A DNA stretch of 64,000 nucleotides. It comes from Cucumis sativus (Eukaryota; Streptophyta; Magnoliopsida; Cucurbitales; Cucurbitaceae). The notes beneath the pieces were generated by a model. That model was not told where the DNA came from. It worked only from the letters and a program-made list of their open reading frames with translations, and ran no database searches. Location: the NCBI RefSeq assembly GCF_000004075.3, contig NC_026659.2:19424272-19488271 (forward strand). The letters run 5' to 3'. The position numbers and the translations under genes were made by a program. Below, piece after piece: positions 20,196-31,892 of the stretch. The stretch's first letter is position 1; each line of letters begins with the position of its first letter.

Positions 20196-21480
20196 CTACG
20201 ACATCATCGCCTCGTCGTCTTCGTCGTCATCGAATGCGTTTACGATATGTGTCACAACATTTAAACGTCGAGTCCGCTGAACAAGTTGGTCTATATCTCC
20301 CATGACTTTGTCACACATTGGCCTAAAAATTTCAAAATTGTTTTCCATCGAGACTCAACGTACGTCTTCAACGAAATTATTTTGAACGATTATAAATAAT
20401 ATAATTAAAAAATGTTCAGGCTTGTATTAAATTTATTACCATACGATAATAGTAAGCGCCATCAGGTGTCATGAAGCGTCTGGTAATCAACGTGTACTAG
20501 GAAAAGTAGTTATCTAATACTGTCGGCTCTTGTGTTACTTCTGCTTCGGCACAAAAATTATTTTGTGAATGCCACATTACTATATGCTCCGCATGAATCC
20601 TACCACAATCTTGATCGTGCTTGCCTCTTAAATCAATTTGGTGTAGGCCCTAATCTATGGAGCAAAACTCTGGTGGCATTTGTAGCATATGGAACTGTCG
20701 CAATACATGATCTGCTTGATGCTTCTCAACGTGATGAAAGCAAATCATAGGACCCACATATGTCCACATCGCTTGACCGTTATGACATTGAGGTGGAAGC
20801 AATGTCATAATGTGGGGGTATGGTGTCCAATTAATCTGTTAAAAAAAACAAACATAAGTAAGCAACAAAAAACATACCTAGACAATATTGGTATAATATT
20901 TTACTACTTGAGAGTTGATTAGCCGATCAAAAAACATTTGGTAGGTGATCAACATATTTGCTGACAGTTCTGACAATGGTATAGCACCGCTCCATCTAAT
21001 GAGAGAAAGAAATCATTAATAAGTTATAAACCGTACAAATTTTATTAAAAAACAATATATACATAAAAAAAATACCTGAAACTCAAAGGTCGACCAACTG
21101 ACACCTCAATTGGTACTTGTGATGCCAGAATAGGAAATTTGTCATACGCCCATACTTGCAACAATATTAATGGGCCAACAATCTCTAAAGATCATGCATT
21201 ACTCGCTCGACACAATTCCTTATACAATTATGTGAGGCATGCAGCGCCCCAAGCATACGTACCAACCTGATCAAAATTAATTAAAAGCGAAAGGAACATA
21301 CAGTAGACCAGGGTGTTTGATTTGGCAAATAGAAAGCCTCCAATTAACTGCATATGTATGCACAAGCGTATCTCTAAACGCTCACTACATCAGCATCCAG
21401 TGGCAATTCTGTGAATTGTTCTGTCAACCAAGGAAGGTTCAACCGTTGACCTTTCATTTCAGGTGGACGAACTCCCAAGT
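20196..21480 (-). pseudogene. Plant mobile domain (PMD) gene fragment, pseudogene
   Basis: On the minus strand several exons read as a PMD protein (aminotransferase-like / protein phosphatase 7 long-form homolog family, a transposon-related plant family). Segments are LGVRPPEMKGQRLNLPWLT and PLILLQVWAYDKFPIL (21,480-21,080), RWSGAIPLSELSANMLITYQ (about 21,000-20,910), then an exon from about 20,849 with MICFHHVEKHQADHVLRQF, LHQIDLRGKHDQD and LITRRFMTPDGAYYY. A last exon after TTTTTAG (about 20,327) ends in an acidic tail and stop at 20,198-20,196. Stops at 20,650-20,652 and 20,497-20,499, among others, kill it. The upstream part is cut at 21,481 by retroelement sequence. Confidence 0.82.
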
Positions 21481-22690
21481 TGTAACAACCCAACTTTTTA
21501 CCTAAGTCGAGGTCATTAACTTTTGACAAAAGACCTTGGTTAATTAAAATTTAAAACCTCAAAAGAACAAAATTTACTTTGTTTGTTTGGGCCCCAGTTT
21601 TAAATTACTAAAATTCACATGAAAATATAAAACAAAAAAGTTTCAAAACTTTAAATGCTTTAAAACCTCAAAATTTCTAAACAGTCTCACGTTCGAATAC
21701 AAAGAATACAATAAATCACTAATCGGAAGCAAAATTTTAAAGTGTCCCCTGTGGCGATCACGCTTCCTTCCTGCCCCTCGCCAGTTTGCCGCCTTTATTA
21801 CCTTTGCCTGAAAAATTAAACATATAGAGGGTGAGTATAAAAATACCCAGTAAGAGACCCTCTACTGGTCCCGTCAGGGGAAAATAAATTGTTAACATTC
21901 TATTGGGACACCCTGTACAGTCGCAGTCTTGTGATCCCGTAGGATGCACATTTCAGTCTAACGTCTCGAGGGACATACATTTCAGTCTAGTGTTCTGCAG
22001 AAACACATATCAGTCTAATGCCCCCGAAGGGTGCAGAATAATTGGTGATCCCGTGGGACACCTACAAGGCACACGGTTCAGAATAATTGGTGATCCCAAT
22101 AAAAGCTAACAATTTTTCCCCTCAGTCCATTCTAAACTTTTAAACAATCATTCACGGTTCAGTTAAATATTCTCATTTCATAAACTCTTCACTTGGTACC
22201 TAACAATCATCTTATTGGAATTTAACTCAAGGCCGGTCAGAAGCACGTCAATACATCAGTGAACAATAAAACAATCATAACATCCACTTTAGTCTACAAG
22301 GACACAAACACGACCTTTCCTCAATTCACAGAAACACAATCATAACCATATATCATATATTCAGTCAAACGACAATCTACCAGTTTCACCCTACATTTAA
22401 TCAAGAAACATCTATAACTTTCAGTCATTCAACATCCATATGTGTAAAAATACATATTCAGTCAGTCACATCCAGTCAGTCACAGCATGCACTCAATACC
22501 AAGTCCACATCATTCCACACATAAATATATATCTGTCTTTCCCAGTTAAACACAATATACACTAAATTCCAATTTAACCATACAGTCCAACATAACTCAA
22601 AATTGTCGGTGAGTCCAGTAGAAAGTCCCTTACCTCAAAGTTAGGGAAGCTCCTTAATCAAGTAACGTCCACGAAACATAACATGCTGTT
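21481..22690 (-). repeat. Large LTR, copy A (3' portion)
   Basis: Plus-strand start TGTAACAACCCAAC; on the minus strand it therefore ends GGGTTGTTACA. From 21,735 to 22,690 it is a direct repeat of 23,965-24,985, sharing for example TCTTCCTGCCCCTCG-like, GATCCCGTAGGATGCAC and CCTCAAAGTTAGGGAAGC. It also carries short internal reiterations of CATTTCAGTCTA and GGTGATCCCGT. It stops matching after CGTCCACGAAACA at about 22,680. Confidence 0.7.
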
Positions 22691-23762
22691 GCTTTTGTAT
22701 GAAATATGATTTATTTTTCTTCACATTTTTTCTAATTTTTTAATTATGTCATTAAACATAACATCTTGTATTTTTGTTCCTTGCAACGATAAAAACAATT
22801 ATTCAAATTAAAATCATATAATTGAAGAAAAAAAATACTAAGGATTGAATGTTTATTTTTCGCAAAACCATCACTTTAATTCTCCATGATTTGTTGAAAT
22901 GCTTCAACTCTCTAATCAAACAGTAGTATTCAAATGATATTTTTTAAATTAATACACTTCTAAATATATAAGATTTTAAATTAGGATTTTCAAAAGAAAT
23001 GTTGTGAACTTTGTTTTTTGGTTATTGCATACAAAAGAAATTGGATTGTAGAGTTAATTGAAAAGTCAACTTTACTTGCACAATGAATTTTAATCATTAA
23101 ATATCATTAGAATCAATCGATATGTTTCAAAAACCGAAAATTAAAAATAATTAGGAATCGATAATGTATTTCAACCACGTTATTTAAATGCAAATTGATT
23201 TAAAATTACTCTTAAATAAATTTCATTCCACTATGAATTGAAGTAATTAATATTCTAAATAATTTAAAAATACAATATTGGTATCAACTTCTTTTATATA
23301 TACTATGTATATATTTTATATATCAATATTATCTCACACATTAATCAACTTCCCTCTTTTTTTTGTTTGATGCAATTCAACTTTATATTAAGTAACAAAA
23401 CTTTTGCTAAAAAAAATTTAAAATTGAAAGTCATAGATTGATAATATTCTAATAGATTGATGGGTTGATAATATTCTAATTTTCTCCATTTTAAGTCTCT
23501 TCCATTAAATTCATTCTGATTTTTTCTTTTTTTTGCCATATTCCAAATGTTTTTTTATTGAAAAAATTGTGAATTAAAGTCAAATTCACTACAACATTGA
23601 CATAGAGTTGTATTCCAAACTTCATTTTAATCAAACGTAATTAATTTCCATTTTAATGGGAGTCAAAGTCAAGAACAAAATCACTTGTATCTTTGATTTC
23701 AACTTATCATTTTCAAGATTCATCCACTCATTCTCATGTACAAATCTCAAAAAATGGGCATT
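22691..23762 (+). other. Retroelement 3' body, AT-rich, non-coding
   Basis: AT-rich filler between the two large repeat copies. Its last 80 bp (TTTTCAAGATTCATCC through AAAAAATGGGCATT) are homologous to the reverse complement of 16,435-16,520, so it is the polypurine-tract end of a related element in plus orientation. No coding frame. Confidence 0.6.
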
Positions 23763-23965
23763 TGTTGAGTAAGAAATTTTTGCTAATTAAATTTTGCCAC
23801 GTTATCACGTCAAACATTGTGATATTTATAATTTGATTGAATTTTGGTAATTAAGTTTTACCATACCCAACCCAATTCAAACCTTAGATATAAAAATAAA
23901 GCCAAAAAGGATGATGAGCTCAAGTCCAAGTCTAGTAGGAAAATGGACCCAAGTCCAAGTCCAAC
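23763..23965 (+). repeat. Truncated LTR start, plus orientation
   Basis: TGTTGAGTAAGAAATTT directly after a GGGCATT polypurine-type end corresponds to the LTR start at 16,434 (minus). The distal part (GAGCTCAAGTCCAAGTC, GGACCCAAGTCCAAG) resembles the LTR at 13,842-14,417. It is cut off at about 23,965 where the large repeat copy B begins. Confidence 0.65.
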
Positions 23966-25989
23966 AATTATTAAGCGGAAGCAAATTTAAAATAACCCAT
24001 ATGGAAATCACGCTTTCTTCCTGCCCCTCGTCGGTTTGCCGTCTTTATTACCTTTGCCTGAAAATTAAACATAAGGAGGGTGAGTATAAAAATACCCAGT
24101 AAGAGACCCTGGTCCCGTCAGGGGAAAATAAATTGTTAACATTCTATTGGGACACCCTGTAGAGTCGCAGTCTTGTGATCCCGTAGGATGCACATTTCAG
24201 TCTAACGCCGCCGAGGGACGTACATTTCAGTCTAGTGTTTTGCAGAAAACACATATCAGTCTAATGCTCCCGAAGGTGCAGAATAATTGGTGATCCCGTG
24301 AGACACCTACAAGGCACACATCCCAATAAAAGCTAACAATTTTTCCCCTCGGTCCATTCTAAACATCTTAGCAATCATTCACAGATCAGTTAAACATTCT
24401 CATCACGTAAACTTCTTATTTAACCTCAAACAGTCGTCTTACTCTAAATTAGCCCAAGGTCGGTAAAAAGCATATCATTACATCAATTAACAAGCTAAAC
24501 AATCATAACCTCCTCCTCAGTCACCAAGGGCACAACCATGACGTTTCTTCCGTTCACAAGCACACAACATAACAATAGATTATACATTCAGTCTAGACAA
24601 CAATCAATCTACTAATCAAATCCACACTTTATATAAGCAACATCTACGAGATTCAGTCGTTTCCACATCCCTTATCTTTGTACAACATACATAACCAGAC
24701 AGTCACAACATATACTCAACCACAGTCCACATCAACACCCATGCACATATATGTATTAATTTCTCCCGGTCAAACACAGCAAACATTAAACTTTAAGTCA
24801 ATGTCCAAACATACATCATAAAAATCATCTCTACTCAGTTCAAATATAATAATACGGTCCATACAGTCAATACATCTTAATTAGTCATTATATCTTAATT
24901 TTGTTATTGAGTCCAGTAGAAAATCTCTTACCTCAAAGTTAGGGAAGCTCCTTAACCAACTATCGTCCACGAAACAATCCAAATAAGAGCAACCCGAAAT
25001 CAAAATTCACAAATTGGTTGTGAATTTAAGTGATACAAAGTTATCTTTCACACCTTCAAGAATAATTTATCAAATTAGTCAATTAACCCATCCGTAACGT
25101 TTGAACACCTTGAAAACATCACAACCCATACTTAAATTGTTTTGGAAACGACTACAATTTCATAACTTCAATCTTACCAACAAAACTTCGACGGATCTCA
25201 GTAAAAATAGGGACAGCGGCAATCGATTCTAAACAAAAACCATCGTGCAGACAGATTAGAGTGTACGCTGGCTTGTGAATCGCGGTTAGAAGAAAAACAC
25301 GCTGCTGGAAGAAGAGAAAACGCGCGGCTGGAAGTAGACGTGCGCGCTGCCTCAAAATCGATCGACGATCTGATGCGGCGACCGGGCTTCACGAACGGAG
25401 AGGAAAGGAATGGGCGGCGGCTGGGCTTGGCTTCGACGGAGACAGAGGCGATTGGGACGGGGCACGGCGACGCAGATCTGGACGACAGCTGCAAGGTGAC
25501 GTGTACGACTTGCTTCGCGAACAGAGATGGCGGCCGACGGTTGCAGCGGCGGCTGGGTATGGTAGAAAAGAAAGAGAAACGGAAGAAGAGAAATTTTGGG
25601 GTGGCCGGCGGTAGAAAACGAAAAGAAAAGAGGGATGGGTTTTCGTTTTCGGCTTGGTCTGACAGTCGACGTCGAACGAAAGAGGAAGAAAAGAGAAGAA
25701 GGAGCGGCGGCGAACGGAAGGGAAGAGAGGGCGTGCGGCTGCTAGGGTATAGGAAGGAGAAGAAGAAAACGGGAGGAAGAAGGAAGGAAAAAAATTTCTT
25801 TTTCTTTTCTTTTATTTAAATTAAATAATAAAACTAAAATATAAATAAATATATATATAATTATATTATCACATTTTCAAATCTTCTTTCTCCCCCTTCA
25901 ACATATTTTCTTCAAAAAAAAATAAATAAATCTTATACAAATCGAATAATTTTCTTAAAATAAATTACCTTCGAGTTTGGGGCGTAACA
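23966..25989 (-). repeat. Large LTR, copy B (5' portion)
   Basis: Direct repeat of copy A up to about 24,985, then about 1 kb not present in copy A. On the minus strand it begins TGTTACGCCCCAAACTCG at 25,989. Copies A and B lack opposite ends, so together they define an LTR of about 2.3 kb with TG...CA termini. It contains a GC-rich block (25,190-25,780) with open frames on both strands; these are Arg/Lys/Glu-rich low-complexity translations and I do not call them genes. Confidence 0.65.
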
Positions 25990-27379
25990 CACGGTCATCA
26001 CAAGGAGCTGAAATTATAATTATAAATTTCTAGATGTTTTCATTCTTATCTATTAATTTGTATTTGTTTAAAAATTAGTCCATGACATCTTGAAGTAAAC
26101 TATCTTAAATAGGAGCTTTCAAATTTTCAAAAAAATACTTAAAAGAAAAATAAAATATTTTAGGATCCATTTTTTTAATACACGGATGATTTTGATTGAA
26201 ATTTAAATAAATTTATTGGTGATATTAATTCTTTCAATAAAATAATGATACTACTTGGATAAAGTTTCCAACTACATCTCATATAATAATATAGGCTTAA
26301 ATTTCATATCTTAAACTACATTCTTTATATATATATATATATATATATTACATACCAAACCTAAGATTACATAAGATTACATTCTATAATTTAAAAAGTG
26401 TGAATACAAATAAAGACAATATATATGCAACTACTACCATCAATAATTAAACTAACTTTTAGTGAACTTGATCTACATCTATGGAGCCAAATTATGAAGT
26501 AAATGTGCCAATAATTGTGTTCTCTTACACTCTCAAGCTCTTTCATCAATCTTTTACAATAAAAAATGTTCAAATTTTAACTTTCATTTACTACTTTTAA
26601 AACGTTTATTTTAGTTTATACTTTTTAAAATTGCTCTTTTCATCTTTTAAACTGAAATTAAAAATATGAAGAGATCAAAATAAGAGAAATAAATTCATTT
26701 ACACTTAAAAGTAAAGAAAACTCATATATCTTATTTCAAAAATAAAATAAAAGATAAATCGAATCAGATTGATCTAGTTGTTTTGTTTAGTTCTTCTCAA
26801 AGTATTGACCATCTCATTAATATTTTCATGAAAATTGATTTTTTTATGATGATGTTTTTATTGTATTAAACAATTGATTTTTTTTGTATGATGATGTTTT
26901 TATTGTATTAAACAATCAAAAATTGATTTGAATTGTAGTCTATATATGTCTCACCTAGTATTAGTTGGTTTTGCTATATTTGAAAATGTGAAAGATATTA
27001 TTTAATTTATTTTTAAATTATATTTTTATAACAAAATATCTAAATATTACACCTAAAAGAAAATATATATTACAAATGTGTAAAAAATGACAAAAAAAAA
27101 ATCTAGATAAAAACAAAATCTTTAACTTGATTACGATATGTTCCACTATAAATAACCAATAATAATAATAAATAATAAACTATTGACACTCATATTAATT
27201 GTTGATATGAACTACTGATATTATCTCAATCATATTTACTATTGACATGGATATTGATATTAATGTTAATTTTCGATAGAGATACTATTGGAACTGGAAT
27301 TGGATAATGTAGTAAAGCAAGTATTGGAAGCAAAATTTGGCCATCTGTATGTTTGGATGCCTAGATCAGGAGACACTTG
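25990..27379. other. AT-rich intergenic DNA with small repeats
   Basis: Nothing gene-like is visible. It holds an (AT)n run at 26,325-26,349 and a tandem duplication of about 40 bp (TATGATGATGTTTTTATTG) at 26,834-26,915. The first 20 bp (minus strand: a TTTCAG acceptor and CTCCTTGTGATGACC) may be the missing upstream edge of the PMD pseudogene, but this is weak. Confidence 0.5.
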
Positions 27380-27863
27380 TTAGTTGTTACTTGGTGTTGT
27401 TGCATTTCGGTGGAGCTAATCATCGTAGTAAGAAAAATAGTAAAACAGAAGCACGTTAACAAAATGTCTAAGTCATGAATCTCGCACTCTTTAAGACGTT
27501 TCACAGCTTTGATCGGTATGCAAACAATTTTGAAATTGCCCCATCATCTCCAAGATAAAACAACATCAGTTCTTCATCCAAAGCTAAACCAAAATCGAAC
27601 AAAATACCAACACTCTAAAGGATACTTTCTCGAAAAACAAAACTAGAACAAAAATAGAAAGGAAGGGAGAGAACACAAGGTAGAAAGTGAGAAGAGAAAC
27701 GTTTGTTTTTCGTTTTTATGTGTTGAAATGAGAATGAGGTGTGCCATATATATAGCGGAGCAAAATGTAATGATTCAACGTGATAAATTGTGAACGGTCG
27801 AAACAATTTGGTAACGGTTGAAACATTTGTAACGTTTTGTAATGGTAAAACATTTCATCAACA
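27380..27863 (-). repeat. Copia-type LTR, minus orientation
   Basis: On the minus strand it begins TGTTGATGAAATG at 27,863 after a polypurine-like AAGTGGAGGA. It has a good TATA box (CTATATATATGG, 27,755-27,744) and a pyrimidine-rich leader, and continues with GAGTGCGAGATTCATGACTT. The right-hand body (27,864-27,949) is cut by the CACTA element, and related sequence seems to resume at 34,753. The left boundary near 27,380 is approximate. Confidence 0.6.
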
Positions 27864-29970
27864 ATCCTCCACTTGAAATTTTTTTAATAATAATTCCCCC
27901 ACTTGAAAATTTTTAAAAACATTTTCTTCAATCAGTATACATCTGTGTACACCACAAGAAATTTCAGATCTCGCAACGCAGTAAATCGTCGGAATATATA
28001 TTAAAATTTATCAAAAAGGGATCTTTTGCCGCATAAAATGAGCGTTGAGAGCCGACTCGAGAGAAATGCATTGAGAGAGGATTTCTCGATGTCGTGAAAT
28101 GAAGCATCAAGATATCGAAGAACTCCCAGTGTCGTATGGCGTCGAGAGTTCGCCATCCTAGGTGTTGGAAATTAAGACCAATCTCCCAACGTCTATGTAC
28201 GACGTTGCACTACAAGAAAAGTGGTCTACGACGAAATTCGTGACAATTATTTATAGTTATAGAAGCGGGAGTCGTGGAAAGTCCTTCCATGACAGTTTTT
28301 GAGAACTGTCGCAATAAGCTTTTTCATGACAGTAAATAAATGTCGTTAATTACTATTTTATGACAACAAATAACTGTCATATTGTATATTATGACAACAA
28401 ATAACTGTCATCAGTTGCGTATTAACGACAGTTAAAAAAAATGTCGAAAATTCATTTCTTATGACATTTTTTAAATGTCAAGGATAGAGCAATCGTGACA
28501 GCTTTTTTAAAAATAAATGTCATTGTTTCGCTATTAACGACATTTTTTTTCCTGTCAAATATAGGATAGTCGTGACAGTTTTTTTTAAAAAATTAAATGT
28601 CATTATTTTAGTATTAACGACAATTATGAAGTGTGACGAATTCATATATTATGACAATTATTTTCTGTTACAAATCCCTCAATTACTACCATATTTTTAT
28701 GTTCTCCTTATCTCTTCGCCATTACACGAACCATTTGAATGACAATAATGTTATAATTCATTCATCCATATAGAAACAAATGGTCGATACTTTAATATAT
28801 ATATATATATACACATATATATGCTATAATACACTTTGTAATATTCGTACATTTTCAATCAAGTTTAAACAATTTACAAATATGGAATTTACAAGGTCTT
28901 TAAAGAGGCATACATGCAATATCCTTTAGCACCAGAATTATCACTCAAGTATTTGGTAAATTTCCTCAGGCCTCCTCCTTCCTCTAAAATTGTTGCAATC
29001 CTTCATTTTAAAAGGTAAGCATATGCTTCTGCATCCTGTAGAACAAATATATCAAATGTTCAAACATGAAAAGAATCCATAGAAGGAAAATAAAAACGTA
29101 CACTATCGAGAACAAAATTTGTATGCGATACACTATATCAAACAATAAATTAATTTCCAAGTCAAGAGGCCCAGTACTCTCCCTTTCACAACCCTGCGAA
29201 AGGAGCAACCACGACGACAATAAAACAAAGTTTACTACTTGTATCATTATTTGAAGCTTTATACCGTGGATTGACACTACAATCAAAAGAACATACTCAG
29301 GATACAAGAATTTCAACATCTGAACTAAATTCAAACAGTCTCACATCGAAAGCGTAAAAGCAAATATATATATATGAAAGTTCTCTTCTGTCGTTAATTA
29401 TTATTTGAAGTTTTATTTTCTTCTATTTCCAACCGGGTTCTTGTTTTTCATGCTATTCTCCATTGAAATGCAAGTTCTTTCTTTCTTTGTGCTCTGATCA
29501 TTTCTCTTCTGTTTGGTCTAAGCTAAGAACAACTACTGGGATTGTCTTCTTTTCCTTTCTATTTTGCTTCATTTTTTTTTTCAATATGGTCTTGGCACAA
29601 TGCAACAAACTGTAAGTCCAAAATAGAGATTTTTATAAAGTAGCCAGTTCAATAAATTTCTATTTGTAAATGGTCGGAACCTAATAAGTAATTGTAAAAG
29701 CTAATACTTAGATCCAATCATAAAAGCCACATTAGAAGGAAAGCATGCGTGCCATGTGTGTTGCAACCTCATTAAATAATTGTTTTCCATCAATAACCAT
29801 ACAACAACAAAGCAAAAACATTATATGATCCTAAATGTTACATTAAAAAATAACAAATTAAGTGTGTTATAGTTTTTGCATCAGAATATTACGAGTTGAG
29901 TACATTGACAATAATTTCCAAAGAAAATGAAGATGAGAAAGACAATTTGAATGAATAAAGCATAAACTAC

Positions 29971-30421
29971 CTTAATAAGTTCATCAGATGCAACATATCC
30001 TATTGTTTCTTCAAGACTCATCTCTGCATTTAAGTTTAAAATTAGATGTTAGTGTGAGTAATCATACTTAGGAAAAGATAATAAAGCTTTCTAGCCTACT
30101 TGTGTCCTGACGTTCTAGAGTTGAATTCTACATCTTGGATACTGGATTCACAATAAAACTAAAATATATACAATTGGAACTCAATGTAGAAATAACATAC
30201 AAGTCGAGGTGGAGATAGCTTCACATTTTCATCTTTGCAAGCAGAACGGATATTGGTAAGTTTTCTTTAGTTCTTACAAGATTAACCTGGAAAAAAATAA
30301 AATTGCTTACCATGTAAATCAAGTAGAAACAACTTCGATCCAAAGTTTAAACATAAAGTTCTCAACTTACATCTAGATCTAATTCCCTAGAATGTTCTCC
30401 AATAATCATTCCATCATAAGT
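29971..30421 (-). pseudogene. Captured TypA/BipA GTPase gene fragment, three exons with introns
   Basis: On the minus strand there are three exons with splice-like borders. Exon a, 30,421-30,371, follows GTTGCAG, reads YDGMIIGEHSRELDLD and ends before GTAAGT. Exon b, 30,286-30,201, follows TTTTCCAG, begins VNLVRTKE, has a 2-base insertion, then reads NIRSACKDENVKLSPP and ends before GTATG. Exon c, 30,021-29,971, reads MSLEETIGYVASDELI and ends before GTAGTT. These are consecutive parts of the C-terminal domain of TypA/BipA, a translational GTPase of the EF-G family that acts on ribosomes in bacteria and organelles. The first two residues of exon c follow a double AG acceptor. Retained introns show the gene was copied from DNA. 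Confidence 0.85.
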
Positions 30422-31734
30422 CTGCAACATAAATTATCAAGAAAACTAAGCAGAACATTTTCAAGGACCCATATATTATCTACAATGAAAAGATAGTGGA
30501 TCCTCAGTCTACTGGAGACAACAAAATGTACATTTAGACCAACTCATAGCATAAAAGATAATAGGTCTATGAATCAAATGATTTCAGGGTATCATAAATA
30601 GTTCATAAACAAACGTATATATAATTGAACATCCACGCTTCCGGCCTATGAAAACAGGGAAACAATTAATTCACGAGATGGAACATTATGAGCAACTTCT
30701 ATCCAAAAGGAGGAAAGAGGGGTGGAAAGTGTACATTAAAAAACCATTATGCACCATATAGATGGATTGACATGACTTAGCTACAAACACTTGTGCAAAC
30801 TGCAAAATGACAACAACTAGCACAATAAAAAATTGTAAAACAAAGAGGGAAGATAACTTTCAGATAGAATCTTCTCTATGAAAGAAAACTAAGCACCTTT
30901 TGATGTTGGTACTTGTTCCTTTTAAGGTTATGTTTGTTGTCTATATCCATGGTTTTAGGTATTTGGTTTGAAAGAACAAGAGGCTTTTCACAAACAATTT
31001 TCTAAATGGTGAATTGCCAATTGCCAAACTAAACTTCATTACAACAAGTCTAATATACTAAGTTAAAAATAGGCTTCAGTGTGTGTAACAATCAGATCAT
31101 AGAACACACTCACACAATGCAAAAGAAAAAGAAGAAGACTTTTAAAGCTTCAGACACATATCGTCAAACACCTTACAAGCACAAACTAATATCATATTTT
31201 CTCATAATCTCACAAAAAAATTCTTGTTTAAGTGTCAAGATAGAATTGATTGATGATGTTCTTTTTTAGAAAATTTCAAGAAATAAATAAGAGAATACCT
31301 TCAACTTTTCTGCATTATTCCAAAATCCTATCACACAAGAAATCTTGTTGTAATCCCAACAAGGAAAGCTTGTGTTCTTCCTCCATCCACAATACAACGA
31401 GATAAAACCTAACGAAAATCCTAAATGTATTAAGTGAAAATCTCCACCAATCATCAGTCATTTACACAACTACTCCAAATCATATCTTAAAATCACTAGG
31501 TAAGCACCAATTCAAAGAAAAATGGAGAAAATCAAACCTTGCTAGAATGCAGACGTTTTTGTTAAATATTGAATCCTGAAAAACCATTCACAGCACACTA
31601 AGAAACGTTCATAGAAACATAAGAAGTGACAATCAAGACCAAGGGCAGAGTTGGGTTCATAAAAATTTAATAGTTTTTTTTTTTTTTTAGGAATTTCATC
31701 AAACACATAGTGGGTAAATTCAAAGTTGTTAAGG

Positions 31735-31892
31735 TCATAAGAACATGCCAATAGCAAATGCCCTTTTCCCTTGAGGGTAAAACAGAGTCCATACTGTTTT
31801 AGAAGCAAATCCAACTTACCTTCCTCCATTTTCTCATAATCCCTCTTCGTGTACCTAGGATAATAAAGCAGCATTTGAACACCCACTTTCAA
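31735..31892 (-). pseudogene. Captured fragment of a small plant DUF protein (DUF7722-like)
   Basis: On the minus strand the frame reads VQMLLYYPRYTKRDYEKMEE and then KLDLLLKQYGLCF. After a one-base frame change it continues RAFAIGMFL, followed by TGA where I would expect Trp. The pattern M-P-L-H-Y-P-R-Y ... D-Y-E-x-M ... L-D-x-L-L-x-x-Y-G-L ... K-R-A-F-A-x-G-x-F-L-W-P is the core of a short uncharacterised plant family that I recall as DUF7722; the number is from memory. Shift and stop make it a pseudogene. It lies about 1.3 kb from the TypA exons, in the same orientation, in the same transposon. Confidence 0.62.

Noticed and set aside
25340..25819. 159-aa open frame and overlapping 98-aa frame on the other strand
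   Set aside because: Both come from a GC-rich, purine-biased block of an LTR and translate to Arg/Lys/Glu runs or low complexity. No family resemblance.
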